Of a DNA stretch of 64,000 nucleotides, positions 17,470 through 26,910 are shown piece by piece. The stretch comes from an uncultured Collinsella sp. (GTDB taxonomy: Bacteria; Actinomycetota; Coriobacteriia; Coriobacteriales; Coriobacteriaceae), in contig UQLC01000010.1 of NCBI GenBank assembly GCA_900541795.1, positions 1-64,000 on the forward strand, given 5' to 3'. The first letter of the stretch is position 1; each line of letters begins with the position of its first letter. A program made the position numbers and the translations under genes. The notes beneath the pieces are model-generated. The model was not told the origin of the DNA, did no database searches, and worked only from the letters and a program-made list of their open reading frames with translations.

Positions 17470-18386
17470 GACAGAACACCCCACGAAAGATTGGCGCCTT
17501 GCAGCCCAGCAGCCCAAGCAGAAGCGGCCATAGCACGCTTGCCATCGGGCTTAACCTCGAGCAACTCAACCGTGCCATCGGAAAGACCAAGGTAAACACG
17601 CTTGGCCTTAACGAGAACCTGACCCTCGCCAAGCGACACATCAGCCGGCGCAGCATCGAGCACGCGCACGGTCTTGCCGGCAATCACGCAACGAGCAGGC
17701 GCGGTATCGGACGAGGCCAGCACATGACGCACGCAATCAAGCGCCGCCATTTGCGGATCCAGGCGCATCTCCTGCTTGGAAATCTTGGCAGCATGAGTGA
17801 CGAGCGACTCATCCTGCTCAGTCCAAACAGCCGAGCCATCGGCAAGCGAGGGAAGCGTATCGGCAAGCAGTTTGCCGCCAAGCTCACCAAGCTCCATGGT
17901 CAGCGCCTCGGCATGCTTACCGGCAACCGACGTAGACGCCTGGGCACAATAAGCGCCGGTATCAACGCCATGTCCAATGCGCATAATAGAAACGCCAGCA
18001 ACCTCATCACCAGCAAGAATGGCACGCTGAATAGGAGCAGCCCCACGCCAACGAGGCAGCAAGGACGCATGAACATTCACAATACCAAGCGGCGCCATAT
18101 GCAGCACGTCATCCGGCAAAATGCAACCATAGGCAGCCACGCAGAAAATGTCAGCCTGGGCAGCCTTGAGCGCCTCAACGACCTCAGGCGTCATACGATT
18201 AGCCTCAATAACCGGCAACTCTAGCTCAAGCGCCTTGGCCTTAACAGGAGACGGCTCAAGTTTCTTACCACGCCCACGAACAGCATCAGGGCGAGTAATA
18301 ACAAGCGCAATCTCATTCCCAGCCGCAACAAGCGAAGTCAACGAAGGCACAGCAAAATCAGGCGTACCCATAAACACAATACGCAT
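17466..18386 (-). CDS. fmt: Methionyl-tRNA formyltransferase
   Basis: 306 residues, full length. It formylates initiator Met-tRNA with 10-formyl-THF. Motifs: MRIVFMGTPDFAVPSL at the N-terminus, the catalytic block NVHASLLPRWRGAAPIQRAI with Asn and His near 105-108, and GVDTGAYCAQ. The C-terminal OB-fold domain is present. It is followed by rsmB with a four-base overlap; the 325 bases upstream hold a large palindrome (18603-18704) between fmt and def. Confidence 0.97.
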   Translation of the reverse strand: MRIVFMGTPDFAVPSLTSLVAAGNEIALVITRPDAVRGRGKKLEPSPVKAKALELELPVIEANRMTPEVVEALKAAQADIFCVAAYGCILPDDVLHMAPLGIVNVHASLLPRWRGAAPIQRAILAGDEVAGVSIMRIGHGVDTGAYCAQASTSVAGKHAEALTMELGELGGKLLADTLPSLADGSAVWTEQDESLVTHAAKISKQEMRLDPQMAALDCVRHVLASSDTAPARCVIAGKTVRVLDAAPADVSLGEGQVLVKAKRVYLGLSDGTVELLEVKPDGKRAMAASAWAAGLQGANLSWGVLS

Positions 18387-18602
18387 AAAGGACGTCTCCC
18401 CTCAACAAAAGCCGAAACGGCTACAAATAACAGCGGAAAGCCAAGTACCCAGCCCTTCCGCAAAAACAGTTCAACATGAACAAATATACCCAAAACCAAA
18501 GAAAGAGCCGCAATAAAAGCAGCTCTCTCAACAAACCAAATATCAGCGAAGACGCCCCTCCCTGGCCCAACGGCACCCGGGCGAGACGAGCACGTAAACG
18601 CA

Positions 18603-18704
18603 GTCCCTGGGGTGGGGCCCACACATATCGTCCCGCGCGCAGTTTCGCAGCAAAGCGAGAATGTTTGAGCACGGGATGATATGTGTGGGCCCCACCCCAG
18701 GGAC
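18603..18704. repeat. Long inverted repeat with short hairpin core, between def and fmt
   Basis: Two 33-base arms (18603-18635 and 18672-18704) are complementary except for one position that would be a G-U pair in RNA. The arms begin GTCCCTGGGGTGGGGCCCAC. The 36-base centre contains AGTTTCGC-agcaaa-GCGAGA and TGTTTGAGCA, which resembles in order and spacing the core of the elements at 25010 and 62723. The remaining bases of this 325-base gap show no gene. Confidence 0.85.
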
Positions 18705-18711
18705 GAACAAT

Positions 18712-19248
18712 CTACTCAGTCTCGCCCGGTCGAGCGCCGCGGGCCAGGGCGTCCTGGTACTCCTTGACTGCCTTGAGCCTCTGCATCGGCTTCAGTCGCT
18801 CGAACATGGTGTTACCGTGCAGGTGATCGATCTCGTGCTGCAAGCACACGCAGAACAGATCGCCCGTAGCCTCATAGCGAATCAGGTTGGCGTCAAGGTC
18901 GTACGCCTCGACGACGACATGGTCGGGACGCTCGATCTCGCAGCTAATGCCGGGGATGGACAGGCAGCCCTCGCTAAACGGCACCAGATGGTCGCTCTGC
19001 TCAACAATGACGGGGTTAATGAGCACGTAGGGGTCATAGTCGTTCTTGTCGCTGTAGTCGCAGTCGATGGTGACGAGCTGAATGAGCTCGCCGATCTGCG
19101 GGGCAGCTAGGCCGCAACCGCCGTTCTCGAACATCATCTTCTTCATCTTCTCGGCAAGCGCCTCGATCGCCGGGGTGATCTCCTCAATGACGGCGCACTC
19201 CTGGCGCAGACGAGGGTCGGGCGACAGTACGATTCCGTTGGCTTCCAT
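18712..19248 (-). CDS. def: Peptide deformylase
   Basis: 178 residues. It removes the formyl group from nascent proteins. All three metal-site motifs are present: GCGLAAPQIG near residue 50, EGCLSIPG near 95 with the metal-binding Cys, and LQHEIDHLHG near 138 with the HExxH histidines and glutamate. I chose ATG 19248 because AAAGG is six bases upstream; the ATG two codons earlier abuts that site. It lies 18 bases after priA. Confidence 0.96.
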   Translation of the reverse strand: MEANGIVLSPDPRLRQECAVIEEITPAIEALAEKMKKMMFENGGCGLAAPQIGELIQLVTIDCDYSDKNDYDPYVLINPVIVEQSDHLVPFSEGCLSIPGISCEIERPDHVVVEAYDLDANLIRYEATGDLFCVCLQHEIDHLHGNTMFERLKPMQRLKAVKEYQDALARGARPGETE

Positions 19249-19266
19249 GGCCATCCTTTCGGGTTG

Positions 19267-21720
19267 TTACATCAAATCATAGGCGTCGACGTCAACGTTC
19301 ACGCTCACGCCGCGCACGGAGCCCACCTCTTTGAGGCATGCGTCGATATCATCAGAGACATGGTACCCTACCGGCGACTTTACAAGCAGATGGAAGCGGT
19401 AACGGTCCTTGGCTCTCTCGATTACACACGAAGCCGGGCCCAGCACCTGCGGCACGGCGCTCCCTGCCCGTAAAAAGTCGGGCCCGGCGGCATGCCAGCG
19501 GCGCTTGAGGAGCTTCGCGATGCGACCGATGTAGTCCCGCGCGTCACCCGCGTTCGTCGACCATACCAAGATGTTGACCAGGCGCACGAACGGCGGATAC
19601 AGCGCGTCGCGGCGCTGGTCCAGGTCGTGGTCGGTAAAGATCGAGCGGTCGTGCTCGGCGACGGCGCGAATGACCGGGTCCTCGGGCAGGTAGGTCTGGA
19701 TGATGACCTCGCCGGGACGATCGCCGCGGCCGGCGCGGCCAGCAACTTGCTCCAGCAGATCGTAGGCGCGCTCCCCTGCTCTAAAATCGGGCAGCTTGAG
19801 CGCAAAGTCGGCATTGACCACGCCCACGAGCGTGACCTCGGGAAAATCGAGGCCCTTGGCGATCATCTGGGTACCCAGCAGCACCGCGCAATCGGCGGCA
19901 TCGAACTGCTCGAGCAGCTTTTTGTGTGCATCCTTGCCGCGCGTGGAGTCGGCGTCCATGCGAATAATGGCGACGTCGTCGGGCAGCATCTGGTGTAGGG
20001 CGTCCTCGATCTGCTGCGTGCCCAGCCCCATTTTTGCCAGGTAGCGGCTACCGCACTTGGGACAGCGACTCGAGGGCGCCGGATAAGGCTGCACGCGCCA
20101 GGACGATCCGCAGGTGTGGCACTGCAGCGTGTGCGTGCGCTCGTGGTACGTGAGCGCGGTAGAGCAGTGGTTGCAGGTGGGCACGCAGCCGCATTCGCGG
20201 CACATAAGAAACGGCGCAAAGCCGCGACGGTTGTGCAGCAACACGGCCTTTTCGCGGCGCTCGACTACACGCTCCAGGCCTTCCATCAGCGGTTTAGAGA
20301 ACATGGAGCGACTGCCGTGTGCGAACTCGCGGCGCAGGTCGGCAATGCGAACCGTAGGCAGCACGGCGTGTCCCGGGCGCTCGAGCATCTCGACGCGCGT
20401 CCAGGTGGCACCGTTATACGTGCCGCGACGGCAGCGGTCGAGGGCCTCGGCCGAGGGCGTGGCGGAGCCCAACACGAGCGGACACCGATAACGCCGCGCC
20501 ATCTCGGCAGCCACCTCGCGCGCATGGTAGCGCGGGCTGGAACCCTGCTTGTAGCTGGTCTCGTGCTCCTCGTCGATGATGATGAGGCCCAAGTCGGTGA
20601 GCGGGCAAAAGAGCGCCGAGCGGGCGCCCACGACCACGCGCGCGGCACCGCTGGCGACCATATCCCACTGATCCAGACGCTCGCCGGCGGAAAGACGCGA
20701 GTGGAACACAGCGACCGTCTCGCCAAAGCGCGAGCGGAAGCGGCCGACGGTCTGGGCCGTCAGCGAGATCTCGGGCACGAGCACGCAGGCCGAACGGCCG
20801 GCCGCCAGCACGCGCTCAATCGCCGAGAGGTAGACCTCGGTTTTGCCGGAACCGGTAACGCCATCGACCAGCACCACATCGCCGTGAGCGTCCAGGCGTG
20901 CGTGCTCAATCTGCGCGAGGGCCTGCTGCTGGCCGTTGGTAAGTGCCACCGGGGCCTTGCCACTCGCCGAGGACAGCGTGGTCTGCTCGCTGCACCCACG
21001 CCAGGCGCGGCGCTCCTCCACCACCACGACACCACGTTTTTCGAGCGCCTTGATGGTCGCCGACATGCTGTTGTAGAGCAGGTTGAGGTCGCGTGTCGTG
21101 ACCGGGCCGCACTGGAGTGCCTCGATGAGCTGACGTTGGCGAACCGCTGTCTTGGGCGGCGTGTAGTCGAAACCCTCGGGCGTGAGCATGACCCAGCGGT
21201 TTTGGATAGGCTTGACGGCGGGGCGCTCAACCGTCCACACGCCGTCATCGCCCTTGACCACGCGCGGACTTCCACCCGGGGGCAAGAACAAACGCAGGCA
21301 CTCGGAAAGCGTCGCGACATACTCGCGGCTCATCCAGCGTGCGATACGGGCAGCCTCGACAGTAAAGAGCGGTTTGCTGAGGATAGCCTCGATGGGCTTG
21401 ATGCGTGCGGGGTCGAGGGCGATGTTGCCTTGTAGGTCGCCCAGCTCAGGCGCAATGTCGACAATATAGCCCGCGGCGGCACGGTTACCAAAGTGGACCA
21501 GGACCGTTGATCCGATCTGCGCTTCGCTAGCAAGAGGTTGAGGAATGCCATAGGCAAACGGCTCGGACAGCGCACGCGTTGGGATGTCGAGAACCACGCT
21601 CGCATAGGCGGCGATGGGCTCAGGTGCGGGCTCGGGCTGCGCCGGGGCGGCGGCAGGAGCCGCGGACTTCGGAGCTTCCTCCGGTTCCGGCGAACCAAAC
21701 AGCGAAAGTTGCTCGACCAT
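19267..21720 (-). CDS. priA: Primosomal protein N' (replication restart helicase)
   Basis: 817 residues. It reloads the replisome at stalled forks. The N-terminal 3'-DNA-binding domain starts near residue 38 after a disordered Pro/Ala/Glu segment. The helicase core shows DGVTGSGKTEVYL (Walker A, near 280), IIDEEHETSYKQ (DEEH) and VLGSATPS; eight zinc cysteines appear as CRECG, CNHC, CHTC and CPKCG; QMIAKGLDFP and QVAGRAGRGDRPG close it. AGGAGG lies ten bases before ATG 21720. It is the first gene of the operon with def, fmt and rsmB. Confidence 0.97.
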   Translation of the reverse strand: MVEQLSLFGSPEPEEAPKSAAPAAAPAQPEPAPEPIAAYASVVLDIPTRALSEPFAYGIPQPLASEAQIGSTVLVHFGNRAAAGYIVDIAPELGDLQGNIALDPARIKPIEAILSKPLFTVEAARIARWMSREYVATLSECLRLFLPPGGSPRVVKGDDGVWTVERPAVKPIQNRWVMLTPEGFDYTPPKTAVRQRQLIEALQCGPVTTRDLNLLYNSMSATIKALEKRGVVVVEERRAWRGCSEQTTLSSASGKAPVALTNGQQQALAQIEHARLDAHGDVVLVDGVTGSGKTEVYLSAIERVLAAGRSACVLVPEISLTAQTVGRFRSRFGETVAVFHSRLSAGERLDQWDMVASGAARVVVGARSALFCPLTDLGLIIIDEEHETSYKQGSSPRYHAREVAAEMARRYRCPLVLGSATPSAEALDRCRRGTYNGATWTRVEMLERPGHAVLPTVRIADLRREFAHGSRSMFSKPLMEGLERVVERREKAVLLHNRRGFAPFLMCRECGCVPTCNHCSTALTYHERTHTLQCHTCGSSWRVQPYPAPSSRCPKCGSRYLAKMGLGTQQIEDALHQMLPDDVAIIRMDADSTRGKDAHKKLLEQFDAADCAVLLGTQMIAKGLDFPEVTLVGVVNADFALKLPDFRAGERAYDLLEQVAGRAGRGDRPGEVIIQTYLPEDPVIRAVAEHDRSIFTDHDLDQRRDALYPPFVRLVNILVWSTNAGDARDYIGRIAKLLKRRWHAAGPDFLRAGSAVPQVLGPASCVIERAKDRYRFHLLVKSPVGYHVSDDIDACLKEVGSVRGVSVNVDVDAYDLM

Positions 21721-21751
21721 GGCCCCAGCACCTCCTATCCCATACGTCTAC

Positions 21752-21785
21752 AGAAACAAGAGCCCCGCTCGGGTGAACGGGGCTC
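21752..21785 (-). terminator. Terminator after gltX
   Basis: On the minus strand GAGCCCCG and CGGGGCTC form an eight-pair stem followed by TTGTTTCTG, 24 bases past the gltX stop and before priA. Confidence 0.75.
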
Positions 21786-21808
21786 GGATACATACGTTTG
21801 CGCAGCGA

Positions 21809-23284
21809 TTACAGCGCCATCGTGCGGGCGCGGTCGATGCGCGCCAAGCAATCGTCGCGGCCGACGAGTGCCATGGTCTCGCCCAACGGAGGGCTCACCA
21901 TGTTGCCGCAAACGGCGACGCGCACGGCCTGGAACACCACGCGCTTCTTAAGGTCCATCTGCTCGGGCAGCGGCTCAAGCGCAGCGTCGATGTTGGCAGC
22001 CGTCCACTCGTCCACGCCCTCGAGCGCGCCCTTGGCGGCATCCAGAATGGCACCCATGCCCTCCTTGGCCAGGCCCTTGTTGACGGACTTCTCGTCATAC
22101 TCGAGCGTCTCGGCCGTAGCGAAGATGGGAGCGGCGACGGTCACGGCGTCGGCCGGCATCTTGGTGCGCGGCTTGACGATGGCGGCAAGCGCGTCGATCC
22201 AATCCTCGCCGTACTCGACATTACCCTCGATGAGACCCGCCTCGTGCAGCTCGGGAACCATGATCTCGTCGGCAAACTGAGCATCGGACATGCCATTGAT
22301 GTACTCGGCGTTGACCCAGTCGAGCTTCTTGGGGTCGAAGGTCGCCGGGTTCTTGGAGATGCGGTCGAGCGAGAACTTGCTGGCCAGGACATCGCGCGGG
22401 ATGATCGTGGTTTCGCCGTCGAGCGACCAGCCGAGCAGCGCCAGGTAGTTGACAAAGGCGTCGGACAGGTAGCCGGCGTCGCGGTACTCCTCCACCGAGG
22501 TGGCGCCGTGGCGCTTGGAGAGCTTTTTGCCGTCGGCGCCCAGGATCATGGAGATGTGAGCGAACGTGGGCACGGGAGCGCCGAGGGCCTCGTAGACCAT
22601 GACCTGACGCGGGGTGTTGGACAGGTGGTCGTCGCCGCGGATGACGTGGGTGATCTTCATCATGGCGTCGTCGACGACGGTCGCGAAGTTATACGTGGGC
22701 GTACCGTCGGAGCGGAAGATGACAAAGTCGTCGAGCTCCTTGGCGTCGAAGGTCACCTCGCCGTGGACGGCGTCGTGGATGACGACGTCGCCGCGGTCCT
22801 CGGGCACCTTAATACGCAGGACGTAGGACTCGCCGGCCTCGATGCGGCGGCGGGCCTCCTCGGGATCAAGATCGCGGCAACGGCGCTGATAGCCCTGGAA
22901 GGGGTCCTTGCGCTCCTGCGCGGCCTTGCGGTCGGCGTCGAGCTGCTCCTTGGTGCAGAAGCAGGGATAGGCCTTGCCCTCGTCCCAAAGCTTCTGGGCG
23001 GCCTGCTTGTACAGGTCCAGGCGCTCGGTCTGGGCGTAGGGGCCAAAGTCGCCGCCCACCTCGGGACCCTCGTCCCAGTCCAGGCCCAGCCAACGCATGG
23101 CGCGCAGGATAATCTGCGTGTTCTCGTCGGTGGAGCGGGTGGGGTCGGTGTCGTCGATGCGCAGGATGAACGTGCCGCCGTTTGCGCGGGCGAAAGCCCA
23201 GTTATAGATAGCGGTGCGGGCGCCGCCGATGTGCAGCTTGCCCGTCGGTGAGGGTGCAAAGCGGACGCGAACGTCTGATGCCAT
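21809..23284 (-). CDS. gltX: Glutamyl-tRNA synthetase
   Basis: 491 residues, class I synthetase. FAPSPTGKLHIGGARTA carries the HIGH-type motif (HIGG) at residue 18, and KKLSKRHGA is the KMSKS motif. RIDDTDPTRSTDEN is the glutamate-binding region. GAGGAG sits seven bases before ATG 23284, which I preferred to the longer frame from 23323. It is transcribed alone, with its own terminator at 21752-21785. Whether it charges tRNA-Gln as well cannot be seen. Confidence 0.97.
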   Translation of the reverse strand: MASDVRVRFAPSPTGKLHIGGARTAIYNWAFARANGGTFILRIDDTDPTRSTDENTQIILRAMRWLGLDWDEGPEVGGDFGPYAQTERLDLYKQAAQKLWDEGKAYPCFCTKEQLDADRKAAQERKDPFQGYQRRCRDLDPEEARRRIEAGESYVLRIKVPEDRGDVVIHDAVHGEVTFDAKELDDFVIFRSDGTPTYNFATVVDDAMMKITHVIRGDDHLSNTPRQVMVYEALGAPVPTFAHISMILGADGKKLSKRHGATSVEEYRDAGYLSDAFVNYLALLGWSLDGETTIIPRDVLASKFSLDRISKNPATFDPKKLDWVNAEYINGMSDAQFADEIMVPELHEAGLIEGNVEYGEDWIDALAAIVKPRTKMPADAVTVAAPIFATAETLEYDEKSVNKGLAKEGMGAILDAAKGALEGVDEWTAANIDAALEPLPEQMDLKKRVVFQAVRVAVCGNMVSPPLGETMALVGRDDCLARIDRARTMAL

Positions 23285-23365
23285 GGAAATCTCCTCGATT
23301 GCAGGATGGATGTCTAACCGCACCAGTATAAAGCATCAAAGCAACCTCCGCACAAAGGGCACCGA

Positions 23366-23455
23366 CCTACTCATTGGGGACAGACTTAAATGACCAGTCG
23401 TTGGAGACGTTCTTAGTTTAAGGCTGGTCATTTATGTCTGTCCCCAATGAGTAGG
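23366..23455. repeat. Family B palindrome (REP-like) between gltX and metK
   Basis: Two 32-base arms, starting CCTACTCATTGGGGACAGAC, are complementary except at one base; the 26-base loop spans 23398-23423. The GGGGACAGAC-TTAAATGACC type of palindrome resembles REP sequences associated with REP-associated tyrosine transposases, but no such transposase is in the window. Only one copy is seen here. Confidence 0.8.
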
Positions 23456-23512
23456 TGCGGAAAGGGTGTGAATGTTTGATTTACGCGCTATGATGTGCCC
23501 TTGCATAGAGAG

Positions 23513-23549
23513 CCCGGCGGAATGGTAACGGTCGCCGGGACACGTTTTT
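23513..23549 (+). promoter_or_regulatory. Stem-loop with T-run in the metK leader
   Basis: CCCGGCG and CGCCGGG pair across a 13-base loop, five bases later TTTTT follows, and the ribosome site GAAAGGA is next. TATGAT at 23489 is a possible -10 box but lacks a clear -35. The arrangement looks like a short attenuator. It does not match the SAM-I or SAM-II aptamer consensus I know. Confidence 0.4.
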
Positions 23550-23561
23550 GAAAGGACAATC

Positions 23562-24842
<1,281 letters not shown>

Positions 24843-24881
24843 GCTAACGAGAAAAGCCGCAGCCAAATAGCAACGCACCAA

Positions 24882-24916
24882 AAGAAGTACCGGCCCCAAC
24901 CGGTACTTCTTTTTTA
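24882..24916 (+). terminator. Terminator after metK
   Basis: AAGAAGTACCGG pairs with CCGGTACTTCTT across a short loop, followed by TTTTT. It lies about 40 bases past the metK stop. Confidence 0.9.
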
Positions 24917-25009
24917 TTTAAAGGTGGTGAAGATGAGCCTACCTGGGACATGGAATAAATCACAGGCCGATAAATTTTGCAGCAGAGCGACTCCAACCAT
25001 GTATCCTAA

Positions 25010-25130
25010 GTTCCGAGGGCTTTAGTATTTGGTCGATCGCGAGTTCCGCACGAGCCGGAGGCCACTTAATGTGGCCTCCGTGCGAGCAGGACTGTCCGAG
25101 CAGGCGACCAAATACTAAAGCCCTCGGAAC
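25010..25130. repeat. Family C structured element, copy 1 (variable arms, conserved core)
   Basis: Perfect 26-base arms at 25010-25035 and 25105-25130 (starting GTTCCGAGGGCTTTAGTATT) enclose a 69-base core. The core reads GCGAGTTCCGCACGAGCC, then the hairpin GGAGGCCAC-ttaat-GTGGCCTCC, then GTGCGAGCAGGACTGT and GAGCAGG. It ends 23 bases before the serine dehydratase start. The core recurs at 62762-62829 with other arms and a covarying stem. Confidence 0.9.
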
Positions 25131-25153
25131 GACGGGACAAAGAAGGAGCACCC

Positions 25154-26761
25154 ATGGCAGGCAAGCCGCAAACACTAGCTACGACCTCGGCATTCGAGAT
25201 CTTGGGCCCCGTCATGGTCGGCCCCAGTTCATCGCACACCGCCGGCGCCCTGCGGTGTGCACAGGTGGCTGCCAGCCTGCTGGAAGGCCGCATCACCAAA
25301 GTCACCTTTGGCCTGTGGAACTCCTTCGCCCACACCTACCGCGGCCACGGCACCGACCGCGCGCTCGTCGCGGGCATCCTAGGCCTCGACACCGATGACG
25401 AGAACATCAAGCAGGCCTTCGACCTCGCACGCGAGCAGGGCCTCGAATATCACTTTGACATCAAGGGCGACGACGCGTCCATCCACCCCAACACCGTCGA
25501 CATCGACATGGTCGACAACACGGGCGCTACGGCACAGGTCCGCGGCGAGAGCCTGGGCGGCGGCAAGATGCGCATCAGCCGCATTAACGGCGTCGGCGTC
25601 GACATCTCGGGCATGTACTCCACACTCTTCGTGGCGCACTACGACGTCCCCGGCGTACTCGCCGCGCTCACCAACCTGCTCGCCTACGCCCACGTGAACA
25701 TCGCCTTCTGCCGCACCTACCGCACCGAAGTGGGCGGCCAGGCCTACTCCGTCTTTGAGACCGACGGCACACCCGACGACACCGTCATCCCCATGGTGCG
25801 CAAACTCGACAACGTCGGCTACGCCACCTTTATCGAGCTCCCTGGTTCTGCCTCGTCGCTCTCCCCCGGCGTCTCGGCCAAGGAAATCTTCGACGACGGC
25901 GAGCAGCTGCTCGATGCGTGTGAGGAACTGGGGCTCAGCATCGGCGCCGTCATGGCCGTTCGCGAGGCGCGTCTGACCGGTGAGGCCCACGCCGTCGCCG
26001 CCATGCGCCGCGTGCTCGACGTCATGCGCGAGGAGACCACGGCCCCCATCGCCAATCCGCAACGCTCGCTCGGCGGGCTTATCGGCGGCGAGGCCAAGCT
26101 CGTCGAAGCAACCGGCTGCAACGATTTGAGTGCAAGCCTGATGGGCGCCGTCCAGACCGACGCCGTTGCCCGCGCCATGGCCGTGCTCGAGCGCTCCGCT
26201 ACCATGGGCGTGATTGTCGCCGCCCCCACGGCAGGCTCCGCGGGTGTTGTGCCCGGCTGCGTGCTGGCGCTCGCCGATCGCCTGCAGCTCGACGATGAGC
26301 AGGTCATGGACGCGCTCTACTGCGCAGCCGCAATCGGCCTCAACCTCACCACAAGCGCCTGTGTTGCCGGCGCCGAGGGCGGCTGCCAAGCCGAGGTGGG
26401 AAGCGCCGCTGCCATGGCAGCCGCCGCGTTGGTGCAGATGCTCGGCGGCACGCCCGAGCAGGCGCTCGACGCCAGTTCCATCGCGCTGAGTAACCTGCTG
26501 GGCCTCGTTTGCGACCCCGTCGGTGGCCTCGTGGAGGTGCCCTGCCAAAACCGCAACGCCATTGGCGTGGCAGCGGCCTTTAGCTCGGCACAACTCGCCC
26601 TCGCAGGCATTAAGAGCTTGGTGCCGTTTGACCAGATGGCACATGTCATGCTTTCGGTGGGCCACGCGTTGCCGGCCACGCTGCGCGAGACGGCAAAGGG
26701 CGGCATCGCGCAGGCTCCGGCCGCACTTTCGGCCTGTGCAAAATGCGGTGTGTGCGGATAG
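25154..26761 (+). CDS. L-serine ammonia-lyase, iron-sulfur type, single-chain
   Basis: 535 residues. It deaminates serine to pyruvate. The beta domain comes first (GPVMVGPSSSHTAGALR at residue 18), then an ACT-like segment (YDVPGVLAALTNLLAYAHVN, near 180), then the alpha domain from about 250. The 4Fe-4S cysteines are apparent in TGCNDLSAS, SACVAGAEGGCQAE and LVCDPVGGLVEVPCQ, and the chain ends in CAKCGVC. In many bacteria the alpha and beta parts are separate sdaAA/sdaAB chains. AGAAGGAGC lies before the ATG. Oxygen-labile clusters of this kind fit an anaerobe. Confidence 0.93.
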   Translation: MAGKPQTLATTSAFEILGPVMVGPSSSHTAGALRCAQVAASLLEGRITKVTFGLWNSFAHTYRGHGTDRALVAGILGLDTDDENIKQAFDLAREQGLEYHFDIKGDDASIHPNTVDIDMVDNTGATAQVRGESLGGGKMRISRINGVGVDISGMYSTLFVAHYDVPGVLAALTNLLAYAHVNIAFCRTYRTEVGGQAYSVFETDGTPDDTVIPMVRKLDNVGYATFIELPGSASSLSPGVSAKEIFDDGEQLLDACEELGLSIGAVMAVREARLTGEAHAVAAMRRVLDVMREETTAPIANPQRSLGGLIGGEAKLVEATGCNDLSASLMGAVQTDAVARAMAVLERSATMGVIVAAPTAGSAGVVPGCVLALADRLQLDDEQVMDALYCAAAIGLNLTTSACVAGAEGGCQAEVGSAAAMAAAALVQMLGGTPEQALDASSIALSNLLGLVCDPVGGLVEVPCQNRNAIGVAAAFSSAQLALAGIKSLVPFDQMAHVMLSVGHALPATLRETAKGGIAQAPAALSACAKCGVCG

Positions 26762-26779
26762 CGGCAAAGAACGACTCAA

Positions 26780-26806
26780 AGGTGGGACAAATGTCCCACC
26801 TCTTTT
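26780..26806 (+). terminator. Terminator after the serine dehydratase gene
   Basis: AGGTGGGACA and TGTCCCACCT form a ten-pair stem with a two-base gap, then CTTTTG. Confidence 0.75.
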
Positions 26807-26910
26807 GAATGCCACCGTTTCCGTACCACAAACAGCAGGGCAATCGCTATAATGCAAGCCCAGTAAAAACACGATGAACCGCAAGGCGAAAATCGAAGGA
26901 TATGCATACG

